DNA of 64,000 bases from Rhyacichthys aspro (taxonomy: Eukaryota; Chordata; Actinopteri; Gobiiformes; Rhyacichthyidae): contig CM072161.1 in NCBI GenBank assembly GCA_036850595.1, positions 7,771,905 to 7,835,904 of the forward strand. The letters are read 5' to 3'. Made by a program: the position numbers and the translations under genes. Below the pieces are notes generated by a model. It saw only the letters and a program-made list of their open reading frames with translations. It was not told the DNA's origin and did not search any database. This document shows positions 46,607 to 59,797 of this stretch, piece by piece. Every line of letters starts with the position of its first letter. The stretch's first letter is position 1.

Positions 46607-49049
46607 AGTTATTGACAGCAGGGGGAGTAGTGTTCAGAGAGTAATAAAAATATATCAAACATGAACTTTGAAAGTGGTTATGGTTAAAGCCCATATGCAT
46701 GCTAATATTATATATATAACAGATTTGCTCTAATAACGGAAAAATCTCAGTACAAATATAAATCAACTCAACTTTACATTTTGTTTTCAAGCACAGCAGT
46801 AGCTCATGACTCCTCCAACTGGTTCAGAGTACAGTTTCAAACAAGCCTTTTGTTGGGCGTACAATCAACACTGTTATTGCAAAACAATCATCTAAACAGA
46901 TATATATATATATATAAGTATAAATATGACACATAGTGCCTTTTAATTGTGATTTACAGCACTGATCGTATAGCGCTGAACTGTTGCTCTTTTGTTGTTC
47001 TGTGCCCACAAGCTGTTTTGACTCATAAGTGTCTGCAGAATACACAAACAATAAAGATGAACAATAAAGTGATTTGGCGTCATGCTCCACGCAGACATTA
47101 TAGAGCCCGGACAATTAGAGAAATGTGTTTGTGGCAAAAGGTCTCTGGTTTGAATCAGGCTGACAGAGCACAGGCCTCTCTCAGTAAATGAGAAATGCAC
47201 GTCTATTCCTCAACATCTACTGTCAAAGTGCCCTTGAACAATGTTCGGTAGCCAACAACACAAGTTCTGGGCAGCTCCCAGGTCTATAATAAATCAAAAA
47301 CTCTGCAGTAAATGCATGACACTTGTTCTGGTAGATTGCACATTAGTTTGTTTTTTTGCCAACTATCCGAGGCAATCAAAAAGCCCGGTGCCACCCTCAA
47401 TTCTGTCTCTAGCTATAGTGAGTGACAGATTGACAAACAGAGGGTTATGGAGCTGGCGCAGTGGAAGTAGTTAGAAAGGCTGTTGGTCGAGATAAGTGTA
47501 TGGCTGTGTGCTTCTGCAGCTGTGGGTACAAAAACATGCTATTTTATCGATACAGTCCCATGACAAAATAACCTGAAGTAGGCAGCATGAGCCCCAATTT
47601 ATCCTAGCTGTGGAAACATAGCAAAAGGGAATCCACCTGCACGGCACTACTGCTTGTCAAAACAGGCCGCTCTCAGCAGCTCTCACGAAAGACAGCCAGT
47701 GGATAAGAGAGTCAAGTGCAGAGTCCAATCTTGTGACTGTTCAGCAGCCTTGACATCATTTGCATTTGGCTATTTGAATGTCCTCTGGTTCTGTTGCAGG
47801 CTAGTGCACATCGCTCAACAGCAGCTCCCTGGACAATAGCAGATGGCTCAGTCAAATCAGGCTCCGAGCAGCACACAGGATCCTTTTGACTTACAGCACA
47901 CAGGCACGGCTAGAACACTCAGACAACAAGCACTCGGCGAGCACAACTTCAAAGTTAGCCTATAAATGTGGAGCTTTCAGTTATCTATGGCAACAGAGGA
48001 CACGCTGAACTACCTTGAACATCCCGAGTAAGTTCAGGTCAAATAATTAAGCAGCTTAAATGCTCGACAAAAGAAAGGCTATAAGGCAGACCCCCAGACA
48101 CAGACAGTATTTAGAAGAAGAAAAGTTTTATCTACTTTGGGGTTTTTTTTACTTAGAGTTCTGTAAAAATGTCAACTCCCGAGGTGATGGAGCACAAACA
48201 GGTTTGTCCTTAAAGGCTTTGGATGTGACCCCATTAGAGGTTGGATAAAGACACACTCTGCTCTGCTCCTTTTGCTTAACTTCCAGCCGACTTTATCCCC
48301 TTGACCTTTGCTTCTGAACGGATCCAAAGTCCAGTCAACGAGTGAGTGAGACAGTCGAGGAGAGGGGGAAACCTCCTCAAAGGCCACTCAGAAGGCTCCA
48401 GCGACTCTTACGGAGAAATGTCAGGGACTTTTTTAATGTGAACGTATCTGACACAGTGCCACACTGATGTGACGTGGCCACGAGAGGCCGAGTGCATTGT
48501 GGTCACAGACTAAACTGATACGGATAGAGTCTGAAAAAGAGCTTATATTGAACGGCACATTACATTACAACTGATGAAGATGACCACCAAGCCTGTAGAA
48601 ACATTATGGAAATAGTTACAATATACTCAGTGAAATTAAAATGAGTAAGTAATGCTTTTCTAAAAACTAAATGTCAAAATTAAACAGCAAATATTACACA
48701 CGAAAGCCTGGAACAAAGTGAAACCATTAAAAAATGACTAATGGGTGTTTTAATTGTGCCAATGTGCAGTGTTAGAATGAGTAAATGCATTTCATTGAAA
48801 CTCTTATGACACAGGCAGAGGCAGAGAGACTGGGCTATGTGTCATGGTATGGTGTGTGTAGCTATGAATGAACCCAAAGAGGTGTAGCACTACCCATTCA
48901 CTTCATACAGTCAGTAAAACAGCCACGCTACAGTAAACCCTCAAATCCACGAGTAGACGTCTTTTATTTTGACATGACAGCCTCTGACTTGATACTACGC
49001 GTTAAATATCTGTACCTTTTCAAACGCTAGCCACAAGCCAGCCATGGAA

Positions 49050-49190
49050 ATAGTCTGGCTGCTCCCAGAGTGAGCCCTCGCTGAGCTAACACACAGACCA
49101 GGTTCATTCCCCGCTTCTTTATGCAGCGTTTTTCGGCGCTATCCATATGCGCCTCGGCTCGCCTCGCGTCACACAAACAGCCCTCCCAAC

Positions 49191-49221
<31 letters not shown>

Positions 49222-49720
49222 CACTCGAAGCTAACCAAGCCATCGACAACGCGTTCCCTAAAGGCTCGTTTTTCCATCTCTGGTGTAGTGGCGATAATGT
49301 TCTAGTTGTGACAGTGCGTTTCCTACCTGCGTTGTCCACCGCACACTCAGCCGGAGAGGCGCATCGTTAGTATTCGACAAGGAGCAGGCAAATCCAATGA
49401 AAACCGTCGCATCTGTCTTCTTGACACTTTACGGGGGCAAAAATGGCGGGTCAGGGTGTTCAAAAATCACAAAACGTTTAGTCCTAGAATGTGTCGTGGT
49501 TTGGAAAAAAAAATAGGTTGGGTTCGCCCGAGAGCGAGCCGGAGAGAGTGTAGCGTGTAGTCAGAGGGGATTGTTTATTGTCGGAGTCCCCTCGCTGTGG
49601 AGAAGTGAGCGGAGACAAGCCACACTCCTCCTCCTCTGCCTGCGCTGACACCACCCTTAAAGGAGCAGGCTCACCCACAGCCACGGCACGGGCACGCGGC
49701 GCGCACGCACACAGACCAAC
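49050..49720 (-). promoter_or_regulatory. nrip1: CpG-rich block, candidate main promoter and first exon of nrip1
   Basis: Many CpGs (for example near 49120-49170, 49240-49270, 49340-49375, 49505-49560 and 49680-49710) stand out from AT-rich flanks. On the minus strand a strong donor (ACGCAG|GTAGGA, exon end 49327) closes a possible non-coding exon starting somewhere in 49.4-49.7 kb. It would splice to the nrip1 acceptor at 20324. Transcription start and splicing are not shown by sequence alone. An A-rich run at 49190-49212 lies inside. Confidence 0.45.
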
Positions 49721-49861
49721 CACACGACACATGTCATCGTCATATAACAATAGGAACCCTAATAATAATAATAGTATTTTGTATTTGTAGACTTTATTAT
49801 AGTCCACGCGGAAAGCAGACTATATTGGAGCAAAGTGTGTCACAAATGTAGGCTGACACAA

Positions 49862-49945
49862 GGGTTAAAGGTGCAGTGTGGAGCATTTACCATTGGACAG
49901 TCTTTTACTGATGGTCACTGACACTGGGAATAAAGTGTCCTTTCT
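49862..49945 (+). repeat. Degenerate dispersed repeat beginning TTAAAGGTGCAGTGTG
   Basis: The opening word TTAAAGGTGCAGTGTGGAG resembles the start of a repeat that is abundant in fish genomes (TTAAAGGTGCAGTGTGTAGG type). Only the first part is recognisable. Assignment is from memory. Confidence 0.3.
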
Positions 49946-51217
49946 ACTGTATGTATCAACTGTTAAGCTTTTTGGTGGAAATATGTGGTATGACAGTGTC
50001 AAGCAAACAACTTTCTACCCTGTGATTAGTCGGAGAATTTATTGACACCATCTTGAAGTGAACAAACAGTCATTTGATCTGTATCCTTGACTTATTAGTC
50101 CTGTAACGGATGTCCTATTAACAAAAGCGGGTCAATAAAAATGGCCTTTCAGTAAAATGAAGAATTAAATAAGGAGTAGCCAAACAACCTTTTAGTCAGC
50201 ATCTCTAAACAAATCATTAGCGTAGCTCTGGATCCGCTCCAAAATCCCAGAGTTAAAAGAATATATCTGCCATCGCGCGGGTAGATTTACGACTCGCCCG
50301 AGCTCACGGTGACCAAGTGGAGAAAATGAACAACATAAATGCCGTCGAGGTGCCCTTGAAGGAGGCACCGAAACAGCTCCCAGGTGTGAAAACGTGTCAC
50401 AAAAGTGTGAAGAAGCGTATCAGTCATTAACAGTGCATGTGCTCAGGAAAGTTTCATAAGTCATCACTTGTGAAGTATTAGCTGTGACAGTTTGCCATTA
50501 TTTGAGCCAATATAAAGTAAGATTTTAGGGTTTTTTTGTCTGTCTTGCTGACATCTCGTGCCTACAGTATCTGTGCTATCAGGTCGGCCGGCCTGCAGGC
50601 TGATATCTTAACATAGCCTTGAACAAAATGTCTCTAAGGACCTGGGGAACATCAGTGTTCTCATGAATTAGAACACAACAACATAACCTACTTTTTTTTG
50701 CCATCCTTCTCTGCGTTTGGCTTTTGAGACGGGGCTGGGATTGCGGGGGTGGTTTGTGAACGCCTCGCTCCTCCTCCTCCTCCCACTGCTGTGCTTTCAC
50801 ATCACACACTGTGTTATTGGCCACTTGGATACAGTGCCTGCTAACCTGCTGTAACCCTGCTGTGGTGTTTAAACAGTAATTCACTTCATTGCCTGTAGTA
50901 TAAACAGTGGCGGCACTCAACGTGTCAGTCAGGTAAATTGGATAGTTTTCTTTTACAAGGCTGTTGTTCACAATAGGTGTTACCTGCCATTTGCATTTTG
51001 AGTACAACAGCAGTTAAAAGTCTGATCAAAGTCCTCTCCAAAGTGCTATTCATAAAAACTTAATGTCACTGCTTTATTGTTGTTGTGTGATTGCTCCACA
51101 AATTTACTCCGAGACATTATTTCGGCGTGACTCTTGGAGCCGTTAAGATCAGATTTGGACGAGCAAACTGGCTCAGCAATTTGGAAGGTATCTCACCTTG
51201 TAACCTTTAAACTCTCG

Positions 51218-51362
51218 TGACCTTTCCGCTCTGACCTCTGACCTGGACCGCCACATAAATGGAGATACAACGTCCTCCCTTTTCCCCCCACACAGAAACC
51301 GCTGAACTTTGACCCCTGAAACTTTTCACAGAAAAGTGCTTCAGAGCTGTGTCCTTTGACCT
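51218..51362. promoter_or_regulatory. Nuclear-receptor element cluster with a perfect DR1
   Basis: TGACCT occurs at 51218, 51232, 51239 and 51357, and TGACCC at 51310. The pair at 51232-51244 is TGACCT-c-TGACCT, a perfect direct repeat with one-base spacing as used by RXR heterodimers (including PPAR), HNF4 and COUP-TF. The cluster lies about 1.6-2 kb upstream of the candidate nrip1 first exon. Confidence 0.45.
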
Positions 51363-52718
51363 GAGCCATAGGGACAGATTGTGGCAAACAAAAAGTCTTT
51401 TTCAGATGCAGTTATTTATGCATGTAATATACTACTCTCTAGTCATATCGGCTGCAGATGTTAACCGGCTGTTCGGGGGTAAAAAAAACAAGTGTCGACG
51501 GAAATGTTTAACAAGTCTTTAAAGTAGAAGTAGACTTTGTTGTTTTACAAGACAGACCTTTTACAATGTTGTTAACAGAGTTCCATAACGCATTACTAAA
51601 CAGGTTTTAACAAAGTGTAAAAACAAGTGCAGTGATCAGGATTTTCAACTTTAGCTGAAAAATATGAGAAGGATTGCAACCTTGAATGAACCACGCAGCA
51701 AAGTACAGCTCAGTTTGGTATGTTAAATATTTATTTGCAGTTTGAATATGGAAAAGTGGAAAAGATATGAATACTAAACCCATGAAGACTATGATACTGG
51801 GGTAGACACAGACAGAGGCGGCTGTTAAAATAAAATATGACTCAAGTAGTCAACAATACTGTTACTTATAGGGTAACTAAAAGATTATTGTACCCACTTA
51901 AGACATTTTCCACAACATTTGATCAAAAAATGAATAGTCCACTAATGTCACTCTTACTGTCATGTTTTTCATATTACACTGCTGATTTTTACTGGTGGAT
52001 GTAATATCTTGGGCTGGTTTGATTTTTTACCTGGCTTTTTTTTCATTTATTTAGAGACAAATGTATCTCGAGCCAGAACAGGCCAAAGTGAACCAAAGTG
52101 TGCCTATGGATGGAAGAGTTTCTGAGACATTTACAGTATGCTGATAACCATAACAATACAGTTATACAGCCTATTCAACCATACAGCTCACTTTTCATAT
52201 CAGCTCGAGGTCACATGGCGGTTACTAGGGCACATTATCATTCATATCTTTGAATGGCGTATGCAGATTTGATTGGATTCTTCTTCTACTGCACAACTAA
52301 CAATGTGGCCATCTCTTGAATAAGAAAAGCGAACATTTGAAGCATATGAACGCTCGGGCAAAGGTCACTCGCGAAGCAGTACAAACACCGAAGACTTAAG
52401 TTTCTGACGCCTGATTGTCTCCACGAGGGGATGGGGGGAGGGGGTGCCGTAGTGTCAGCAGACATTAACCCTCGGCCTTTGACCCCTACTCCCAAATTTC
52501 GTCGGCAGTGTCTCCTAAGGTTGGTGGTGAGGGGTGGGCCCGGCGGAGAGAGGGCAGGTGCGAGCCCTTTGGTGGGAGGGCCCTGTGGAAGTCACACCAT
52601 ACTGTAACCTTTGAACTGGAATGAGTCAGGCCTGGTTGTGACATTCCCCACGTATACAGCTGTGGGGAAGCTTTCACTGAAGTCATATGACACAGCAAAA
52701 TAAACTTTACGAGGCCAA

Positions 52719-54182
52719 GGCTGCGTTCACACTGCACCGAAATGCACTATTTTCTTCCTGATTTCTGTTGTTTGTCTGATCGTTTGCATTACTTATTTGA
52801 AATGAGTCCGTGCTATGGCAACAGTAACATCAAACAAAGACACCACTGTTGTAGAAGTGACCCACATGCATATTTTTTTACACACAGACATTTCCTCCTT
52901 CTTCTACAGTCGAATTTATGACGATTTGAATGATATGTGCAAATGATAAGCTTTTGATAAACTTTTTAAGCTCAGAAAGTCATTGTAAATCCGAATCCCT
53001 GTACTGTTTTTTTTGTTGCTATTTTTACCATCTACACAAAATAACAATGGCTAAAAAGCGTATAAAGTTGTAAAAATGTATGTCTCTAATGTTGTAGTAC
53101 TCAAGTCCAGTCTTTTCAAAAGTCTCATATCAGGGTTAAACTCATTTTTACTCAGTCTTGTCTCAATCTCAGACCTAGATATTTCAGGATTTTAAATTAA
53201 AGATCGGCCAAGACCACAACTGGTTTATTTGTCCATCATTATTTGATTTAATCTTAATTAGAAAGATTACGTATCGTTCAACAAATGCTCAGAGTTTGGA
53301 TTTGGTCTGGCTGGACTCGTAGTGTTCGGATTAAACATCTGTTCCATGTGATCTCTTCCTCTGGACAATAGACTAAAACACAAAAAATCTCCACTCCTCA
53401 GTTTTGTGGGCTGAAGGTCTGGATGTGGACTTGAGGCTTGAAATATCTGTGTAGGTGGGATTTAGTTAGACTATAGTTGCATCTTCCACTTTACTCCAAA
53501 CCAAGTCTCAAAGTAGTTTTTAGAGCAAACCATAACTACCTCCCTGCAAATATCCAAATACATTATTTTGATTAAGACATGAGCTATAACTTAAGACGAA
53601 ATTTTCATCAAAAGATCCATCGGGTGAGAGCAACAATAAAACACTTTTGCATTTCAGTTTCTGGTGTAAAACTACGGAATAAATTAAAGATTTAAAGCAA
53701 AACATAAATCTGTGTAAAAGAAGAAATAAAGGAATGATGTTTATGGAATACACAATGAAAAAAGGGTGTATTGATGATTACATGTGCGTATTATTTTCAC
53801 GTTTCCTTTTATCAATATTTTTGTAACACATTATAAATGCATATAATTATATAGGTAGGTATATTGTAATGAATTAGACAAAGTAAAGGGGTGGGCTTGA
53901 ATAAGGTGTACTTCTTCCTGCTCCTTTTCAAACATGTGTACTGGCTTATTTATTTATTTATTTCCTCTCCTTTTTTTGGAAAAATGCATTTGTCAGTGAC
54001 TTTTGTTGTGAAAATGTTACTTCCTTTGCACACGTTTGAAATAAAAGAAATGAAATGATTTGAAGCTAAGCATAAAGGCCCACTCAGATTCTAGTGCTTT
54101 ATCGGCCCGTTCACACAGTCATATACAAATCATCTGACCCAATCCAATTAAATCAATTGTGAGTCAAGTGTGAACGCAGCCC
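52719..54182. mobile_element. MITE-like inverted repeats GGCTGCGTTCACACT
   Basis: GGCTGCGTTCACACT at 52719-52733 is perfectly inverted at 54167-54181. A further near copy at 54104 (GGCCCGTTCACACAGTCA) makes 54104-54182 a compact 79-bp foldback unit by itself. This terminal word is common in fish non-autonomous DNA transposons. I see no clear target-site duplication, so the outer pair may be two separate insertions. Confidence 0.45.
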
Positions 54183-54735
54183 AACACTCATTTAGATTCT
54201 TCAACAGTTCAGCTTCTTGCCAAGGCTGTGTATTTAATGCCTCAAAACAAACAAAGTGATAAGTGGATAAATCTTCCCCCGACTTTGAAAGTCATTCCAA
54301 CAAGGTCACGGCCTGATCCTGCAGAACATTAAACACTAAGTGGCGTTTTTTTTTTTTTTTTTTTTGACCTTGTGATGAGTGGATTACACATTAACCACTG
54401 AAACTGTCTTCTTTATTGGTGTAGAAAATTCCTGACCTCTGTTCAAAATAAACACAGCAGAGTGATTATGACTGGATTACGGCGGACATGCTAAACAGCC
54501 GTCAGAGTATAGGCTCGGTAAATATTCCACTTTTGTCCTTGAAGTGTGTCAAAAGAGATGGAACTGTGTCTGATGGACAAGATGGATAATAGTGCGGCGG
54601 AGGAGTGAGTGGAGCGGGAAGGCACATGAAAGTCACAGCTGACAAAAGGTGAAGCGAATTACTGATTCAGGATGATCACCTTTTCTCCAGAGCCACATTA
54701 TTTTCTCATCAGCCTCACAATGTCACACTCAGTGG

Positions 54736-55845
54736 GTTTACATGACAGTAGAGAAATAAATGAGTGATTGCTACTCTGACTAAAACAAGACTTTGAAATT
54801 ACATGTAAACATCCTTGTATATTTGGAATCGTACAAAATCTGATTTAGAAGTCTAATTTATACACCTGAGTTGGGCCAAAACTGATCTAAGCGATGTAAA
54901 TAAACAAGAAAAAGACAGTCAGAGGATCAGTGTTATAGAGCACACTATTTAAAAACATATAGGTATGCCATTGTTTGTTGGTGGAGACAGTCGGTGAAAT
55001 AAAAGGTCAAACAGAGAAAAAACAAAAGCCTGCCACAATCAAAAAAGCATTTCTCCTCAATACATGTGGGTAGAAACTAGATACATTTACAAAAGTCTGT
55101 TTATTTGAGTATCCTTTTGGAACGTAATGTACCCCATGAGTACATTTTGGAAGAAAATATGTAACTTGAATACTCAGAAAACATTTCAAAATATGTAAAC
55201 GAATAGATTGATTTTCAGGGCAAACTGGCAATCTGAACCATGCCCACATTTGACACCTTAAAGCAAGTCATTCTTAACTAATGACTAGTGTGAGCGCTCT
55301 GATTTGAACAAACAATATTCAGTGTAAGAACAAGCCTCGCAGACAGTAGAGTGAGGTTTTCTCAGTTGTATCATCACCACACTTCAACAAAACTAAAGAC
55401 AGCTTTATCTTAAAGCTTGTTTGTCCACAAAGGGGAACCAGACTCAGGTCAATAGTGCTCATACTCAGGCACAGTACGGATCAAGTGGTCCAAGTATGAT
55501 TGTGTCTTATATATTGGTGGCAAGGAAGGTAGCACTATTGCCAGTAAGTCCTTCTGTGTGGAGTTTACCACCATTGTTGAAAAACTTCAGAAGTAGTAGC
55601 AGTATTATTTTACTGAAAGATATTGGTGCAATAAATCATAAGAAACCCAAGTAACTCAGCATTTTCACTCAATACTTTGTTATTCTCACTTGAGTATCAA
55701 TGTTGCTACAGTTTTTTCTACTTGATATTATTTTAAATCTACACCTTTTATTGAGTATAGATTTTAAACACTGAACAAAGAAAGTAGTCCAACAGAAAGG
55801 CTTAATCTAATGCTAATCTGACAAACTGTGCATGTAAACGATCTG
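54736..55845. mobile_element. MITE-like element with GTTTACATG termini
   Basis: The left end GTTTACATGACAGTAGAG (54736) and the reversed right end GTTTACATGCACAGTTTG (about 55845) are similar inverted termini. An internal GTTTACATGTAA also occurs near 54800. The left end matches 32347 in 19 of 20 bases. The copy may be composite. Confidence 0.35.
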
Positions 55846-56512
55846 AGCACTTCAAGTTTGAGAAAAAATGCCCCCGGGAGAGCAACCTTAGATTTGGCTG
55901 AGGTCATGATGGGATTTTGGGAACTGTTTTCAGTAGCTGATACAACTGTCGCTGTCCAGGTATGTCAGTGTTATTAAAGCAGCTCCAGCTTGAGTTTCTG
56001 ACTGAAAGGCTCCACGCTCCTCGCAGCGAGGGCATATCATAATGTTAGCTTCACAATGGGGATGGTGTCTGCTTTCCCATTCAACTGCACAAAAGAGTAG
56101 GCTTCACAAACACTTATGTTTCCAAAAAAAAAAAGAGAAGACAACTCTCTAATGCCACCCCGCCTGGAGGTGTTTTGTTAAGGTGTGACTCTGGCTGTTA
56201 TTCAATAGTCTGGCTGACCTGACCTGAACTTCGAGGACTAGTTTACTATTAAAAAAAAGGAAAGAGGCCAGCCTTATTTATGCTTGTCTTTCGCTTTTAC
56301 TCTGCAAAGCAAATGTTCTGCCTGAGAATCAATTGTACAGCAGCTGACAGCAGTGGGAATGTTTACATCTCCCTACGCCTGTCCTCGTATTTGATGCTTA
56401 ACCCATACCCACTTGCTCTGAAATCAAAAAAATCAAGAGGAATTTTGGAGTTGTTTTTGGATAACTGTCAAAGTATGGGAAAACAGGTCACCGCGTAACC
56501 GTGTCTAGTGTT

Positions 56513-56541
56513 GGTGTGTGTGTGTGTGTGTATGTGTGTGC
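56513..56541 (+). repeat. TG dinucleotide microsatellite
   Basis: Short TG run with one TA interruption. Confidence 0.9.
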
Positions 56542-58709
56542 GCATGAATAGGAATGCAGCAGGCGAGACTAGGCCGGCTCCTGTGTGGGTGCGTTTGCCT
56601 CACGTCCCCCCTGTACATGCGCTGGCCCTGCTGCATCTTGTTGACCTAGTTGGTGCTCTTTGACTAATCCCCGGCGATTCTGCGGGTGGTCTGGGTGGAG
56701 CTCTTCTCTAGTTTACCCTGCATTTGAATATCAGATGGCAAAGGCGGGGCTTCACAATGAAAAAAAAAAAAAGAACCCTCCAAACTGCCAGGGGATCTGA
56801 CTGGAACGGCTGCCAACGTGACATGCAGTGTTTTTTTTGGTTCTCCTTCTCTTGTATGCTATCATTCCTCTTATCCTCTGACTCGGCGGCCATGTTTTCG
56901 CCTATTGACCGGCTGCTTGCTTTGTGTGACACCGATACTTTGAGTGATGGTAGTCCTGAACAGATCGGCTGGCTCTCGGCTTACACGTGTAACAGGAGTT
57001 CTCCCACTGACGCGCTACTGACACGGTGTCTTCATGTATGAGGTTTTATTACTTATGTTTAGGCGATCCGATGACTCTTTCACCTTGTGGTTTACAGCTC
57101 AGCTAACCCACTCCTACACTAAGTATGGGCCATTTGCAAGCATAATGAGTCACTGTTAATGCACCGGATGAAGAATTTAAAACGTTCTATTTGAGAGCAG
57201 GCTGCGTTGGCCGACTCGCCTTGAGTTTGACGTGTGGGATAGATCTATGTTGGCACGTTCACACTGGAGAGGTATAGTATGAGTCAGGCTTTTAGAGGGG
57301 TATGTATTGTCAAATGGAGTGTGAAGCGCCCTAAATAGGTGTACTAGGATGCTATGGTGACACCTTGTTGACTGGGTGTACAGGGTATCCTTGTGGCAAA
57401 AATAAGACAGAAAGAGAAAAGGCAATATGTTATTCAGATGAAGCATGTGTTGTTTTTGTGATAAACAGTCATATTATAATAACAAATAATGCTAAATGTT
57501 GCTACTGTTTTTAAATGCACTCAATCAATGCAATGAAGCTATTATTAGACGAAGCGCTCCTGGTGTGAAAGCTACCATCTTATGTGTCTAACTTTGTGAA
57601 TCAAAAACATTGCAGTTGCAGTCACCATTGCATTACACATGAGCAGGACTGGTCACAGTAGTTTGACCATGTGCTCCCTGTTTAATGGGGACTGTCCCAC
57701 TGTTCCAACAAATATCTGTAAAAACACAAAAATGTCCCAGTTTTGAGCAGACCCTGTCCCTAGTGTCCCCATTTTGACAAATAGGTTACCAATCACTGCA
57801 GCAAACCTCCAAACAATTGTCCATAGACCTTTGTGATGCTATCAGGTACCATCATGGAGGACTTTCCTAAAAACATTTGGAAAGGGCAGGTATTTTAAAT
57901 AAATACCTGGTCGGTGATTGGATTTATCATCAGTATCCTCAGTTTTATCCAGTCCCTAAAATGTACGATTACTATTGGTAAGAAATAAACCAGACACAAC
58001 CTTCTTCTGCTGTTAATTGCAGAAGTGTATGACAACATCTCCAACCTCTTGCTCTGGTACAAATGAGAATTACTCACTTTTCCCTCTGCTTAATGGTCAT
58101 GCACATACAAAGTGGTCGTATGACATGACTCCTTCTGTAGCAGATGCCACTCTCCTGCACACACAGCAGTGGAAATGAAAACCTTTTCAGGGGTTACCTG
58201 TACCAAACTGTGCCTACAGTCACGTACCATGATACTCAATGGAACCATGCTTGTCTAAAGGAAAGCACCACCAGCTCAGAGCTGATCAAACCATCAATAA
58301 GTAAGTAATCAAGTAGTGTTTATTCAAAAAGTAAATGTAGCATGGTAAAAGTAGTAACAATGCACTGCGGGGAGTGTGGTGAACATTGGATTGTGGACTA
58401 TTCAAAGTCAAAGCTGCGGTGTTGATTTTACACTAGACTGGCTGTTTTGTTTGACCGAGGCTTTACTGGGTGGACACAGCGTGGGCTGAGCTAAAGAGTC
58501 AAATATCAGGGACACAGGCACCTTCGCTGTCCCCACATACAGTACATAGAGAGGGTGGTGAGAGAGGACAGTGAAAACACAGCTCAGTGTCCCTGCATGG
58601 GCCCTCGTCCGTCCTCCACCCTTTCCCACGGGGCCGCTAACATCCTATTGACCCTGCTCACTCATTATCAGATCAGCATGGAACACTGGGGCATTTTAAC
58701 CCACTCTTT

Positions 58710-58920
58710 AGCCTTGTTTTTCCACCAAGTGTTACAGTTCACTTATGGGTCCAGTTCAAAATGGGTTTGCCCTTTGGGAGGATGCCTCACTTTGGTCAAG
58801 CAAGGTTACACAGCTTACACAGTAATCAGACGTACACTTCCTGTACTATACTATATGATACACAGTTTAGACAGTGAAAATGGGGGAAATGCTGAACTGT
58901 ACGGTACCATTTAGTGTAAA
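58710..58920 (+). mobile_element. MITE-like element (AGCCTTGTTTTTCCACCAAG end)
   Basis: Begins AGCCTTGTTTTTCCACCAAG followed by TGTTACAGT. The same pattern with small changes begins at 59798. Many fish non-autonomous elements start with such a TTTCCACCAA block. No transposase is present. Confidence 0.4.
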
Positions 58921-59797
58921 GAAAGCTTTTGACTGGTGATTCTCTGCTGTATTTTGTCTTCCCAGCTCTGAATCCACAGTGGGGCACAAAACTAGTGGCC
59001 GATCACTCTTACATGTTGTTGTGTTTCCCCCAGGAGCGCAACACCCACCAAAACATCTCCTCCACAGATGCTGGCTGCTCCCGTGGGATGGCCATGTCTT
59101 CCCAACATCCCCCTCGCTGATTGTCAGTAAACGTGTTGACATAAATGTAGTGTGGCTACTAATGAGCTGCCAGGGAACAGCCACTGTCAGCTCCTTAAGA
59201 CCTGTCAATATGAGACAGGGGCCGGTTTGAGCTCATTACTCTGTTACACTAACACGTCTCACATTAGATTAAAGCACAGAGCGCACAGCATTTCATTTAT
59301 TTGAAGGCCAGATCATCAGCGGGGGAAAACACATCGGAGACATTAAGATGCAGCGTGGACATGTGTGGACTGTGACAGGCCTGTTTTACCAATTGAAATT
59401 CATGACAGGTCCAAGGAAGTGTGATACCCATGTAGGCACAAAGCCTGCACATCTAATGTTTATTGATAGCAAAGCCTACATAGGCTGTTATTATTTCAAG
59501 GCAGTATGGAAAGCTTAGTTTCAGTGTCTGCATGTGTCGCTCGTGTGTATGTGTACGTGGCCCCAGTGTTTGTTTGTGTCACACAAAAAACAGATTAGTG
59601 AAAACACGGAGGTAAAATAAGCAGCCTGACCTTGCTCTGAAACTGAAAGGCAATCCTCTGAATGATCCGCGGGTCAGTAGCTTTGTCCTTCAGACAGTTA
59701 AAGTCTATCCTTCTCATCCCCCCTCCCCCGCCTGCCTCTCTCTTTCCTCCCCTCTGCCTCTTTACATTTCTTCCTACAGTACTTGCTCTCACATTAA

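Noticed and set aside
46613..46640. Second CTCF-like word (CAGCAGGGGGAG)
   Set aside because: Differs from the core at two informative positions and sits beside a SINE, so it is too weak to call.
49484..49807. 107-codon minus-strand frame in the CpG-rich block
   Set aside because: Starts in an AT-rich Lys/Tyr/Leu stretch and continues through GC-rich DNA with no family match. More likely 5' UTR or promoter sequence.
50579..51007. 142-codon minus-strand frame
   Set aside because: No recognisable domain or homologue, with low-complexity acidic and Pro-rich patches from GA- and CT-rich DNA. No splice context supports it.
58555..58914. 119-codon plus-strand frame
   Set aside because: Overlaps a MITE-like repeat and resembles no known protein.
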